Source: JAGVUD01 sp052033935
Lineage (GTDB): Bacteria; Armatimonadota; UBA5829; DSUL01
Length of the DNA stretch: 64,000 nucleotides
Direction: 5' to 3'
Assembly: GCA_052033935.1 (NCBI GenBank)
Contig: JBPOJE010000007.1
Span: forward strand, 13,305-77,304
Made by a program: the position numbers and the translations under genes. Shown here in pieces: positions 51,938-63,192 of this stretch; position 1 is the first letter of the stretch, and each line of letters opens with the position of its first letter. Below the pieces are notes generated by a model, which saw only the letters and a program-made list of their open reading frames with translations, ran no database searches and had not been told where the DNA came from.

Positions 51938-52419
51938 TCCTGCGCCTCCTCCGGCAGCGGCGCCGTGTATATGCCCGGCACGCTGTTTTCGATGACCTGC
52001 GCGCCGACGGCTTTCGCGTAAAAGTCAACAGGTCCGGCCCCGCCGATGACGGCGTAGGCATACCCCAGATCGGCAAGTCCCTGCAGAGACATCTGGAGAA
52101 GCACGAGGCCGATGCCACGCTTGCGGTAATCTGGCAGCACGCCCGTGGGACCAAAGTAATCCTTGCGCGTGCATTCATACGCAGCGAACCCCACAATGCG
52201 GTTGCCGTCAACGGCAATGTAGGCCGTCACGGGCTGATGACTGAACGCGGTCATCGTTTCATCGGCCCACGTCTCAGAGAAGTTCCTCTGGATGAATCGC
52301 CGCACTACGGAGGATTCGTACGGCTGCGGGCGACGGATGGTAATGCCATCCTGTTTCAGGCGTTGAACGGCCTCATACGCCGTGGGCATGGCGTAGAGAC
52401 GCACGAGCATATCGGGCAT
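51934..52419 (-). CDS. GNAT-family N-acetyltransferase
   Basis: A 161-residue acyl-CoA acyltransferase. Motif A is GVLPDYRKRGIGLVLLQMSL (acetyl-CoA pyrophosphate loop); motif B region is FYAKAVGAQVIENS. AYIAVDGNRIVGFAAYEC gives the preceding strands. ATG 52419 has AGGAGG upstream. The acceptor is unknown. It sits between the TPR protein and the PHP-domain gene at the end of the recJ-relA-dtd unit. Confidence 0.88.
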   Translation of the reverse strand: MPDMLVRLYAMPTAYEAVQRLKQDGITIRRPQPYESSVVRRFIQRNFSETWADETMTAFSHQPVTAYIAVDGNRIVGFAAYECTRKDYFGPTGVLPDYRKRGIGLVLLQMSLQGLADLGYAYAVIGGAGPVDFYAKAVGAQVIENSVPGIYTAPLPEEAQE

Positions 52420-52461
52420 TGGGGTCCTCCTTAATCCGGTGTTGCAGCGGGCGGCCTGCCC

Positions 52462-53316
52462 CTAGCGGGGGTGTGCCGGGGCCGAATACTCCTCTTCCAC
52501 AAGATTCCGGATGAACTTGAGATTCACTCTGTCGTAATCATCCAGCACTCCAGCCTTCTTGTAGTGAAAAATGGCGTCGGTCTCCAAGCCTTCCCTCAGA
52601 TACGCATCCGCGAGGATGCAGTGATAGAGCGGGTCGCCGTGCTTGAGCGCAACCGCTGTGGTGAGCACATCCACCGCCTCGCTGCTCTTGCCTGCCCTCA
52701 AGAGCAGAACGCCAAGCTGCATCGCGTAATAGGCGTCGCGCGGGGCCAGTATGGTTGCGATCTGCATTTGAGTGATTGCGTCGTCCAGACGGCCACATTG
52801 ATGGTAGAGCTCGCCTAGGCGGAAATGATAGTAGCTGTCCGTTGCGGCGATCTCCGCGGCGGATTCGGCTTCGTGCAGCGCCTCCTCGCGGCGGCCTGTC
52901 TGCCAGAGCGCTTCGCCCAGCTTCAGGCGATAGAGCGCTCGAGATTCGTCGAATGCCACGGCCCGTTCGTACTCGACGACAGCGGCCTCCCATTTGCCGT
53001 ACCGCCGGTAAACCTCCGCCAAACTGAAGTGAGGCTCCGCCTTCCGGGGAGAGGTCTTGACCGCGCCACGGTAGGCGGAAAGCGCCTTGCCCGTGTCCTC
53101 CGCCAGGACGTAAGCATCCCCCAGCCGCGTCCGCCGTTCGGCGTTCTGCTGGTCGCCGGTCACTGCCCTCCGGTACTGCGTAATTGCGCCTTTCAGGTCG
53201 CCTTCGGCCAGACGGCAGTCTCCCGCGAACTGCAACTCGTCAGGAGTCAGGTCTCTGGCTGGGTCGCCAGACTCCGGGGAGCGCTCCGGCCGAATATGCG
53301 CTCTCCTGCGTCTCAT
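52462..53316 (-). CDS. TPR-repeat protein
   Basis: A 284-residue protein made of about six or seven tetratricopeptide repeats with the W-LG-Y-A-F-A-P pattern (for example GDLKGAITQYRRAVTGDQQN, PHFSLAEVYRRYGKWEAAVV, GRLDDAITQMQIATILAPRD). It lacks a signal peptide and has a basic N-terminus (MRRRRAHIRP). TPRs mediate protein-protein contacts. The start overlaps the dtd stop (ATGA), so it is co-translated with dtd and relA. The partner is unknown. Confidence 0.88.
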   Translation of the reverse strand: MRRRRAHIRPERSPESGDPARDLTPDELQFAGDCRLAEGDLKGAITQYRRAVTGDQQNAERRTRLGDAYVLAEDTGKALSAYRGAVKTSPRKAEPHFSLAEVYRRYGKWEAAVVEYERAVAFDESRALYRLKLGEALWQTGRREEALHEAESAAEIAATDSYYHFRLGELYHQCGRLDDAITQMQIATILAPRDAYYAMQLGVLLLRAGKSSEAVDVLTTAVALKHGDPLYHCILADAYLREGLETDAIFHYKKAGVLDDYDRVNLKFIRNLVEEEYSAPAHPR

Positions 53317-53783
53317 CGCCGGCTAACCCTGCTGTCCCCCGGAAACGGTGAATCCAGCACGATGGTGACGGGGCCGTCATTGACCAGGCTCACCTCCATA
53401 TGCGCCCGAAAGACCCCCTGTTTCACCGGGCATCCCTGTTCCCGAAGCAGTTCGGCAAACCTCAGATATATCGCCTCGGCTGCCTTGGGCGCGGCCGCTT
53501 GTGAAAAACCCGGCCTTCTGCCCTTGCGCGCATCGGCGAGAAGCGTGAACTGCGACACCGCCAGCACTTCTCCCCCGGCTTCGAGCACCGACAGGTTCAT
53601 CTTGCCGCCATCGTCCTCGAAGATGCGCAGGTTCGCCGTCTTCTCTGCCATCCAGCGCGCTTCCGGCTCTCCGTCGCCCTGGGCCACCCCCACCAGCACC
53701 AGCAGCCCTCTGCCTATTGCCGAAACAGCCTGTCCATCCACACGCACCGATGCGCTGGTCACGCGTTGCAGCACGGCCCTCAT
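53313..53783 (-). CDS. dtd: D-aminoacyl-tRNA deacylase (DTD)
   Basis: A 156-residue enzyme that hydrolyses D-aminoacyl-tRNAs (and Gly-tRNA(Ala)). MRAVLQRVTSASVRVDGQAV is the family start; SQFTLLADARKGRRPGF carries the catalytic-site SQFTL; VSLVNDGPVTIVLDSP carries the NxGPxT chiral selector near the end. It overlaps both relA (53780-53783) and the TPR gene. The relA-dtd pairing is widely conserved. Confidence 0.96.
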   Translation of the reverse strand: MRAVLQRVTSASVRVDGQAVSAIGRGLLVLVGVAQGDGEPEARWMAEKTANLRIFEDDGGKMNLSVLEAGGEVLAVSQFTLLADARKGRRPGFSQAAAPKAAEAIYLRFAELLREQGCPVKQGVFRAHMEVSLVNDGPVTIVLDSPFPGDSRVSRR

Positions 53784-56041
53784 ATGCGCTTCCCCCGGCG
53801 GCGGGTCTTGCGCCCTCCAAGCCTGTGGATCAGCATGACATCGGATAGCTTGCTGATTGCCACCAGAAGCTGGTTCAACTCCGTCAGGTCCTTCACCTCG
53901 ACCTTGAGTTCAAGAAGCGCCATCTTGTTGGAATTCTGAACACTCGCTCTCGCGTCGCTGATGTTGATCTTCATCTCACTGACGATGCAGGATACTTCAG
54001 TGAGCAAACCAACTCGGTCCAGCGTCTCGATGCGAAGCTCTGTCTGATACCGGCTGGCAGGATCGCCTTTCCAGTCCACCTTCATCAGCCGCTCAGGCTC
54101 AGACTCTCTGTATGCCGCAAGGTTCGGGCAACTGTCCTGGTGGAGGGTGAGCCCCCTCCCGCGCGAGATGTACCCCGTAACCTCATCTCCCGGAATCGGA
54201 GAGCAGCAGGTCGCCCGGGTAACTTTGATATCCTCATCGCCAGCCAGCGCCACCTTGCCCTCCTGGGCCTGGCGTCCCGTTCCGGTCAGCATGGTGCGAG
54301 GGGCCTCGGGCGGGGCAATCTTGTGCACGACGGTGGCCGCTCCTATGTGCCCGAAGCCGACAGCGGCCAGAAGGTCGTCTTCGCTCTGCTTGTTCAGAGT
54401 GGGCGCCAGCTTGGCCAGAGCATCACCCTTCAGCAGAGCCCTGTCCAGCCCCCGGCGCTCAATCTCCTTCTCAACAAGCTCGCGGCCCTTCGTGACGCTA
54501 TCCGCGAAGTTCAGCCTGCGGAAGTACGACTTAATCTTGTTGCGCGCGTGGCTGGTCTTGACAAACGTGAGCCAGTCGCGGCTGGGCGCCGCGTTAGAGC
54601 GCGAGATGATCTCGACAATTGCGCCGTTCGCGAGAGGATGCGACAGAGGGATGATGCGCCCGTTCTCCTTGGCAGCGACGCAGCGGTGTCCCAGATCGCT
54701 GTGCACCCGGTAGGCAAAATCAATGGGCGTGCTGTTGACGGGGAGGTCAATGACCCTGCCATGCGGCGTGAAAACGAAGACCTGATCGGCGAACAGATCG
54801 TTAACGACGGCTCGGAGGAAGTCGTTGGCGTTCTTGTTGTCGGCCTGCCAGTCGAAAAGCTGCTGTCGCAGCCAGCTCAACTTGCGGTCGAACCCGTTAC
54901 CGCCGCTTCCGCCCTCCTTGTACTGCCAGTGAGCAGCGATCCCGAACTCCGCTGTCTTGTGCATGTCAACGGTGCGGATCTGAATCTCCATCGGCATGCC
55001 GCGTGGGCCGATCACCTTTGTGTGCAGCGACTGATACATATTGGGCTTCGCGCGCGCGATGAAGTCGTCAAACCTGCCTGCAATGGGAATCCACATGTCG
55101 TGAACAATGCCCAGCGTGACGTAACATTCCGGCACGGTCTCCACGATGACACGTACGGCCGTCAGATCGTAGATATCCGCGAAGTCCACCTGTTCCTTGA
55201 GCATCTTCTGGTAGATGCTCCAGAGGTGTTTTGGCCGGCCGTGAATGTCGGCCTCAAGGTTCTGGGCCTTCAGCTTGGCCCGCAGCATACCTATTGCTTC
55301 CTGAAGCTCCTCCTCGCGATCGGCGCGTGTGCGGTCCACCTTTTCGACGATCTCTTCGAACTTCGCGGGCTCGAGGTACTTGAAAGCCAGGTCTTCGAGC
55401 TGCCACTTGAAGGTCCAGACGCCCAGCCGGTGCGCCAGGGGCGCGTAGATCTGCTGCGTCTCCTCGGCGACTCTCTTCTGCCGGTCCGGCGGAAGGGCAT
55501 ACAGCGTGCTCATGTTATGAAGGCGGTCGGCGAGTTTGATCATCATCACGCGGAGGTCTTTAGCGACCGCGAGGAAGATGCGCCTAAGGTTCTCGGCATT
55601 GCGGCGGAGTTCGGCGTGGCGCTTCCGCCCCGCATCCGAAGTCTGCTCTTGCGTTTCGAAATCGGCCAGCCTCAGTTTCGTGACGCCGTCAACCATCGTG
55701 GCGATTTCAGCACCAAAGTCCGCCTCGAGTTGCTCCCTGGTTACTGGCGTGTCTTCGATAAGATCGTGACACAGCGCCGCTGTGATACTCACAGTGTCCA
55801 TCTGGACGTCGGTGAGTATTCCAGCGGCCGCAATAGGATGGGTGAAGTACGGTTCGCCTGTGCAGCGGGGTTCAGTGTGGAGGTCGTGGTAGTATGCCGC
55901 GTACCAGAAGGCGCGGGTGATCAGTTCGGTATCGGCATCCGGGCTGTAGCTCCGTACACGGGCAAGCAGTTCGTCAAGGAGCGGCGCGTAAAGCTCGGCG
56001 TTTGTGCTGCCGTCTCTGTACTGCTTGACCTCAGCGTTCAC
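53780..56041 (-). CDS. rel: (p)ppGpp synthetase/hydrolase (RelA/SpoT family, Rel)
   Basis: A 753-residue long RSH protein. HD hydrolase domain: YYHDLHTEPRCTGEPYFTHP and CHDLIEDTP (H92/D93). Synthetase domain: GRPKHLWSIYQKM, DIYDLTAVRVIVET, FDDFIARAKPNMYQSLHT, MEIQIRTVDMHKTAEFG. TGS domain: VFVFTPHGRVIDLP. A Zn-finger/ACT C-terminal domain follows (CCSPIPGDEVTGYISRGRGL; RVGLLTEVSCIVSEMKINIS). The synthetase charge motif is RFDD, intermediate between the RxKD of bifunctional and the ExDD of RelA enzymes. HD residues appear intact. It is 2 nt from recJ. Confidence 0.95.
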   Translation of the reverse strand: MNAEVKQYRDGSTNAELYAPLLDELLARVRSYSPDADTELITRAFWYAAYYHDLHTEPRCTGEPYFTHPIAAAGILTDVQMDTVSITAALCHDLIEDTPVTREQLEADFGAEIATMVDGVTKLRLADFETQEQTSDAGRKRHAELRRNAENLRRIFLAVAKDLRVMMIKLADRLHNMSTLYALPPDRQKRVAEETQQIYAPLAHRLGVWTFKWQLEDLAFKYLEPAKFEEIVEKVDRTRADREEELQEAIGMLRAKLKAQNLEADIHGRPKHLWSIYQKMLKEQVDFADIYDLTAVRVIVETVPECYVTLGIVHDMWIPIAGRFDDFIARAKPNMYQSLHTKVIGPRGMPMEIQIRTVDMHKTAEFGIAAHWQYKEGGSGGNGFDRKLSWLRQQLFDWQADNKNANDFLRAVVNDLFADQVFVFTPHGRVIDLPVNSTPIDFAYRVHSDLGHRCVAAKENGRIIPLSHPLANGAIVEIISRSNAAPSRDWLTFVKTSHARNKIKSYFRRLNFADSVTKGRELVEKEIERRGLDRALLKGDALAKLAPTLNKQSEDDLLAAVGFGHIGAATVVHKIAPPEAPRTMLTGTGRQAQEGKVALAGDEDIKVTRATCCSPIPGDEVTGYISRGRGLTLHQDSCPNLAAYRESEPERLMKVDWKGDPASRYQTELRIETLDRVGLLTEVSCIVSEMKINISDARASVQNSNKMALLELKVEVKDLTELNQLLVAISKLSDVMLIHRLGGRKTRRRGKRI

Positions 56042-56043
56042 AA

Positions 56044-57783
56044 TCAGTCATTCCTTTGCTGTCCCTCGGGTGACGGGATATCCTGCAGAATCAGTTCGGC
56101 CTGCTCCCTGCCATTGAACCTGCTTACTCTCAGATTGTAGCAGATTGCGTATGTTCGAGCCGGGTCCAGGTCCTTCGCCTCTCCTCCCATGCCAAAGCCA
56201 ACAACCGCGACCGGGGCTCCGGTTCCAGCAAGCGATGCGCGGAAGTGCTGCTGGTCGGCACCCATGGTGCGCACATCCGCAAGCCGCGCCCCGCGTGTGA
56301 CGAACAGCGGTTCAGGATTGCCCACGCCGAAGGGCGCGAGCTTTTCGATCTCATATGCCAGCGCGAGCTCGGCATCGTTGATGCCCAATTCCATCTCGAT
56401 ATCCAAACGCGGGACCAGGTCTTCCTCAGTCAGCCATGCATCGGCAAGAGCGTTAAAACCCTTCCGGACTTCTTCAAGGCTGTCGGCGGCAAAGCGCATG
56501 CCAGCCGCCATTGCGTGACCGCCGCCCGTAACAAGCGGATCCAGTTCGTCGAGAGCCTCCGCAAGGCTGAAGCCCTCGATGCTGCGCGCGGAGCCTCTCC
56601 AGATACCGTCCTCGGGGTGCAGCACAATCGTGGGACGATAGAACATATCCGCGATCTTGCCTGCGACGATGCCGATGATGCCCGCATGCCACCCGTCCTT
56701 CCCCACGATGATGACCCGATCGTCAGCGAGGTTGTCCCGCTCAATCAATTCCAGCGCCTCTGCCAGAATGCGTGCCTGCTCATCCTGACGCTCCTGGTTC
56801 ACTCTGGACATTTCGGAGGCTATCTCGGCGGCTCTCGCGTGGTTGGATGTCAGAAAGAGCTCGAGCGCACCGGATGCCTCCGCCAGCCGTCCGGCGGCGT
56901 TGATCCGCGGGCCGAGCCGGAACCCGATGTGCTCCGCACTCACCTCACTGTTGCGGAGTCCTGATGCGTCTATCAGCGCGAGCAGCCCGGGCTTGCTGGT
57001 TGCCGCGATTGCTTTCAGTCCGAGATAGGCGAATGTGCGGTTCTCACCTGTAAGCGGGGCAACGTCGCAGATGGTGCCAAGGGCAACCATATCCAGATAA
57101 TGCTTGTGCAGGCTCTCGACCGGCACTCCTCGCACCTTGCACACGGCTTCGCACACCTTGTAGGCCACCCCCACCCCGGCCAGGTGCGGACACGGGTACC
57201 TAGAGTCCTTGCGGGAAGGATTCACCACGGCGATTGCCGGGGGAAGGCTGCTTGGGCATTCGTGATGGTCAGTGACGACTACATCGAGGCCGATCTCCGC
57301 CGCCCTCTCGCAGGCGTCGTGTGCCGCGACTCCGCAGTCGGAAGTGAGTAGCAGCCCGGCGCCTTGTTCGCGGGCTCTCTCGACTGTGCTGACGCGCACA
57401 CCGTAGCCCTCCCGGAAGCGAGAGGGGACAAAAGGCAGAATCCGCCCGCCCAGTTTGCCAAGCACACGGGTCAGGAGTGCGGCACTCGTGACGCCATCCA
57501 CATCGTAGTCGCCATGAACGAATGTCGTCTCGCCAGTGTCAATCGCCCGGCATATTCGTTCGGCGGCGGCTTTGGCATCGGGTAACAGGAAGGGGTCGTG
57601 GAGGGATTCAAGGCGTGGCGAAAGGAACTCGAGAGCTTCGGAGGCCGTCCTTATGCCCCGACGCGCAAGCAGCCTGCCGGTGATGGGCTGCAGGCCCAGA
57701 GCGCGAGCAAGCTCATCGCCCGTCCCGCTCTCAACCGGCGCCACCCTCCATTGTGTTGCCTGTTGACCTGCCGTGACAGCCAT
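56044..57783 (-). CDS. recJ: Single-stranded-DNA exonuclease RecJ
   Basis: A 579-residue DHH-family 5'-3' exonuclease. Motifs: VHGDYDVDGVTSAALL (motif I-II), TSDCGVAAHDACERA, VVTDHHECPSS (DHH motif), PHLAGVGVAYKVCEA, GFRLGPRINAAGRLAEAS (motif V), and DGWHAGIIGIVAGKI with GGGHAMAAGMRF (DHHA1). A C-terminal OB-like part follows. It is the first gene of the minus-strand recJ-rel-dtd-TPR-GNAT-PHP unit, with a terminator-like hairpin immediately upstream separating it from DUF5679. Confidence 0.95.
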   Translation of the reverse strand: MAVTAGQQATQWRVAPVESGTGDELARALGLQPITGRLLARRGIRTASEALEFLSPRLESLHDPFLLPDAKAAAERICRAIDTGETTFVHGDYDVDGVTSAALLTRVLGKLGGRILPFVPSRFREGYGVRVSTVERAREQGAGLLLTSDCGVAAHDACERAAEIGLDVVVTDHHECPSSLPPAIAVVNPSRKDSRYPCPHLAGVGVAYKVCEAVCKVRGVPVESLHKHYLDMVALGTICDVAPLTGENRTFAYLGLKAIAATSKPGLLALIDASGLRNSEVSAEHIGFRLGPRINAAGRLAEASGALELFLTSNHARAAEIASEMSRVNQERQDEQARILAEALELIERDNLADDRVIIVGKDGWHAGIIGIVAGKIADMFYRPTIVLHPEDGIWRGSARSIEGFSLAEALDELDPLVTGGGHAMAAGMRFAADSLEEVRKGFNALADAWLTEEDLVPRLDIEMELGINDAELALAYEIEKLAPFGVGNPEPLFVTRGARLADVRTMGADQQHFRASLAGTGAPVAVVGFGMGGEAKDLDPARTYAICYNLRVSRFNGREQAELILQDIPSPEGQQRND

Positions 57784-57825
57784 GTCAGATACTTTCCGCC
57801 TTCACGCGTCCTCCTGTTTGTCCTG

Positions 57826-57864
57826 AAAAACAGACGCGGCGCCGCATTCAGGCCACGGCGCCGC
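57826..57864 (-). terminator. Intrinsic terminator after the DUF5679 gene
   Basis: On the minus strand, a perfect 9-bp GC stem (GCGGCGCCG / CGGCGCCGC, 11-nt loop) is followed by GTCTG and then five T. It separates the DUF5679 gene from recJ. The U-tract is offset by five bases, so read-through is possible. Confidence 0.75.
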
Positions 57865-57902
57865 AAATCCGCAACTGCGATTTCGAAAACTAGTCCGAGC
57901 TC

Positions 57903-58040
57903 TTATTTGCCGATCTTGAAGACCTTCGTGCCGCACACCGAGCACGTTCCGCTCGTTGCCGGCTTGCCGTTCTTCATCGTCACGGCCTTGGGATCTTTGA
58001 CTTCGCGCTTAGCTTTGCACTTGACGCAGTAAGCTTCCAT
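57903..58040 (-). CDS. DUF5679 zinc-ribbon-like protein
   Basis: A 45-residue protein: MEAYCVKCKAKREVKDPKAV, then TMKNGKPATSGTCSVCGTKV and FKIGK. Two CxxC pairs (YCVKC and CSVCG) form a small zinc ribbon. It matches the short DUF5679 family found as lone genes in several phyla; the role is unknown. ATG 58040 has GAGG upstream. It is terminated by the hairpin at 57826-57864. Confidence 0.88.
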   Translation of the reverse strand: MEAYCVKCKAKREVKDPKAVTMKNGKPATSGTCSVCGTKVFKIGK

Positions 58041-58290
58041 ATTCGCTACTACCTCTTTCTACGCCAGTCTGGCATTGGTCTAATTGCCACCGGCTGGCAA
58101 AAAACACCATCCCGGCAGCCGTAGTGCTGTTGTCCGAGCCGCCAGGATGCAGGGCCGAGGCCCGCGCAGTATCCGCGCCCGTTATTTCCGAGTTACGCAC
58201 GCCCCATTGGTTCTCCTTCGTGAGAAGTGCCTGTGCGAAAAAATGACGCTGTCTTTTTTCGCGCTCCTACCGGGGTCAGATCGGGAACCC
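58041..58290. other. Intergenic region between DUF5679 and clpB
   Basis: About 250 nt with no gene, tRNA or riboswitch fold that I can recognise. It holds the A/T-stem inverted repeat at 58235-58262 and presumably the DUF5679 promoter on the minus strand. The clpB promoter follows at 58291. Confidence 0.6.
58235..58262. repeat. Perfect 9-bp inverted repeat upstream of clpB
   Basis: GCGAAAAAA (58235-58243) and TTTTTTCGC (58254-58262) flank a 10-nt loop. It lies 29 nt upstream of the clpB -35. It could be an upstream regulator site, or a terminator shielding clpB; no upstream plus-strand gene needs terminating. Confidence 0.6.
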
Positions 58291-58326
58291 TTGCGGCGTT
58301 TGCAGCATTGAGTATAATACACTCAT
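58291..58326 (+). promoter_or_regulatory. clpB promoter with HAIR-like (HspR) element over the -10
   Basis: TATAAT (58313-58318) with TTGCGG (58291-58296) 16 nt upstream. Overlapping the -10, ATTGAGT-N7-ACTCATA (58307-58327) matches the HspR-binding HAIR consensus CTTGAGT-N7-ACTCAAG at 11 of 14 positions with the correct 7-nt spacer. HspR represses clpB and dnaK in several lineages. No hspR gene lies in the window. Confidence 0.65.
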
Positions 58327-58386
58327 ATTAACTTACTGTGGTGCTAGCACGCCGTCAGGGCTCTGCCCGGCGGCTGGAGGAAGACG

Positions 58387-60990
<2,604 letters not shown>

Positions 60991-61187
60991 GGCCTTCAGG
61001 GAACCGGGCGTGATGTTTCGGGCCGTAGTGTTGGGCGGCGGGCCGCCACGCGAACGCCTTATCTGGCCAACCCGTAAGTCCGAGAGCGGAGGCGCGAACT
61101 GTCTGGTATATCCGATGAGATCATATACCTGTGCATTTCACGCCGGCGTTCGGAAGTGCTTGGCGCGTCACCAACGCCGGGGTGTGG

Positions 61188-62074
61188 TTACTGATCCCCG
61201 CGTATGGGCCGGCTTCGGGACCAACGCCTGTAGAGCCAGACGAGAAGCCCTCCGATCAGCCAAAGTGGGGCAAAGACCACGAGCCAGATTGCCGCAGAGA
61301 ACACACCGTAAGCCAGAACCTGCAGTGCGTTGAACGCGCTGGTGAACGTCTGGCGCACATTCCAGACCACTTGGCTTGTGCTGGAAGATGAAGTGTCAGT
61401 CAGCGAGACGCTTATTGTTGCCAGGGCAATCTGATTCTGCAGAAGCTGAGGCGGCCCGTCGCGGACTCGACTTCTCCCCTCACCCGTGCAAGCTCTCGCT
61501 CCACCTCCAAGATGTCAGCAACCCTGGCGGCGCGATTGAGCACACCTAGCATAGCCTGTTCTTCTCGCTGCAGGTTGCGTATGCGCGATTGGACGTCAAC
61601 GTATGCTTCGGTGATGTCTTGGCCCGTCTCTTTCCTGTCGAGCACCTTGCCTAGCCTTTCGATAGCCGCCAGGGCAGGGCTGTAACGCTCTGCTGGGATG
61701 CGAAGCACCACGGAGGCCGAGCCGGGCCATACCGAAGACTCGGCAACGAACCCACCTGTCTCAGTTGCCAACCGCGCCAGCGCACGGTGCGTGCTGTTCA
61801 CATTTGCGACTCGCAGTGACATCTCCGCCCTCTTGATGACCATGCGGTCTAGCGAGCCTGCCCACGCGACACCGGCCTCCGATGATGCATCGAAGCTGGA
61901 TTGCGCGATAGACTCAAGCGCCGTCGTGCCTGCATGCGAGTCGCTTTGTCGGCGAGCCGAGTGCCTTGCACGGCTGAAGGTTGGATAGATAATGGCTGCG
62001 AGGATTAGCACCAGCACGCCAATGAGCGCAGTGCTCACCCAGATTCCGCCATTCGGTCTGATCCGTTCAAGCAT
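61188..62074 (-). pseudogene. DUF4349 membrane protein with one frameshift
   Basis: About 295 residues from ATG 62074 (GGAGG 6 nt upstream). An N-terminal transmembrane segment (STALIGVLVLILAAIIY) is followed by the DUF4349 domain: MVIKRAEMSLRVANVNSTHR, ETGGFVAESSVWPGSASVVL, RIPAERYSPALAAIERLGKV, GQDITEAYVDVQSRIRNLQR, EVERELARVRGEVESATGRL. At GRLSF the frame is lost (about 61441-61447). It continues in the next frame as LQNQIALATISVSL ... VWNVRQTFTSAFNAL and a final membrane helix (VFSAAIWLVVFAPLWLIGGL). The 887 nt are 3n-1: one base is missing. Function unknown. Confidence 0.82.
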
Positions 62075-62351
62075 TGCTAGCCTCCATGGACGGCTTGTGG
62101 AACAGCCCGTCCGCTTGTCTGTACAGACTGCAGCTGGCACCCCTATTGTTTCGCAGCCGTTTGCCGGTCTGTCGGCAGGTCTCTTGTGGGCTCGCGCAGA
62201 AAGCGCGTATCGGCGGGGGCAAAGGTCGAGCCGAACGGGATCGTCTTCACATCAGCGAACACCGGACAGCGGCGCACGAATGGGCAGGTGCTGCGTGAGA
62301 GTTGACACGATGAGGAGCCCAGGTGCCCTCGACAGCTTCTTTCGTCCGGGA

Positions 62352-62400
62352 TGTCAACGCCGGAGTAAAAGGTCCCCAGATCGCCGGAGTAAAAGTCCCC
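62352..62400. repeat. IS21 left terminal repeats (two tandem copies)
   Basis: CCGGAGTAAAAGGTCCCC (62360-62377) and CCGGAGTAAAAGTCCCC (62384-62400) are the multiple terminal transposase-binding repeats typical of IS21 ends. The second copy is a 17/17 inverted match to 63984-64000. Confidence 0.85.
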
Positions 62401-62412
62401 CTCTTTGACTGG

Positions 62413-63174
62413 TCAGTCTCCCTCTTGCCTTTCCCGGGGGCTGGTGAGGTGTCCGGCCTTCTTGCGCTCCTTGAGGCGATAGCTCTCGCCCCGGATGTTC
62501 AGCGTCGTAGAGTGGTGCAGCAATCGGTCCAGGATCGCTGTGGCGATGATCGCGTCACCGAAGCTCATCCCCCACTCCGTATAGCTCTTGTTCGACGTCA
62601 GGATGATGGAACTGCGCTCATACCGGGCGCTCACCAGATGGAAGAAGATGGTCGCTCCCAGCACATCCAGCGGCAGATAGCCCATCTCGTCTATCACCAG
62701 CACCTTCGGCGCCAGGTAGCCCCGCATCCGCCTGTCCAGCCTGCCCTCCCGCGCCGCATTCCCCAGATCGCTCACCAGGTCGTGCACCGTGATGAAGTAC
62801 GCGCCGAACCCAGCGCCGATCGCCTCCACACACAACGCCACCGACAGGTGAGTCTTGCCCACCCCGGGAGGACCCAGCAGAATCACATTCGATGACTCAT
62901 GCACAAACCGCAGCGTCTGAAGCTCACGGACCCGGCGCTCGTCATTCGACGGCTGAAAGGCGAAGTCGAACGCAGCCAGCGTCTTCACATACGGAAGGTG
63001 CGCCAGGCGCATCCTGGTTTTCAGATACCGGCTGCGCCGCGCATCAGCCTCCGAGCGCAGAAGCTCCGACAGGAACTGCGCATACGGCAGATCCTCCTTC
63101 GAAGCCCGCTCAAGAGGGGCTTCGACCACCTCCTCCGCCTGCGACAGGCCCAGACCCGATAGAAGCTCATTCAT
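62413..63174 (-). CDS. istB: IS21 helper ATPase IstB
   Basis: A 253-residue DnaC-like AAA+ ATPase that aids IstA. Walker A GPPGVGKTHLSVAL, Walker B VLVIDEMGYLPLD, sensor-1 IILTSNKSYTEWG, and the C-terminal LLHHSTTLNIRGESYRLKER. It is full length and intact. The ATG at 63174 lies just after the istA end with GAGG as Shine-Dalgarno. An intact helper next to a broken transposase could still assist other IS21 copies. Confidence 0.94.
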   Translation of the reverse strand: MNELLSGLGLSQAEEVVEAPLERASKEDLPYAQFLSELLRSEADARRSRYLKTRMRLAHLPYVKTLAAFDFAFQPSNDERRVRELQTLRFVHESSNVILLGPPGVGKTHLSVALCVEAIGAGFGAYFITVHDLVSDLGNAAREGRLDRRMRGYLAPKVLVIDEMGYLPLDVLGATIFFHLVSARYERSSIILTSNKSYTEWGMSFGDAIIATAILDRLLHHSTTLNIRGESYRLKERKKAGHLTSPRERQEGD

Positions 63175-63192
63175 GGACCTCAGTGATCACCG

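Noticed and set aside
51819..52217. Separate gene opposite frame within the GNAT/PHP region
   Set aside because: It is an alternative frame of the GNAT gene and the first part of the PHP gene, with no motif of its own.
54140..56140. Long open frame antisense to rel
   Set aside because: Shadow of the rel gene; no family features and it crosses into recJ.
58341..58350. GTGCTAGCAC in the clpB leader as a CIRCE element
   Set aside because: It shares the GTGCTA/TAGCAC core but lacks the 9-nt spacer and outer bases of TTAGCACTC-N9-GAGTGCTAA.
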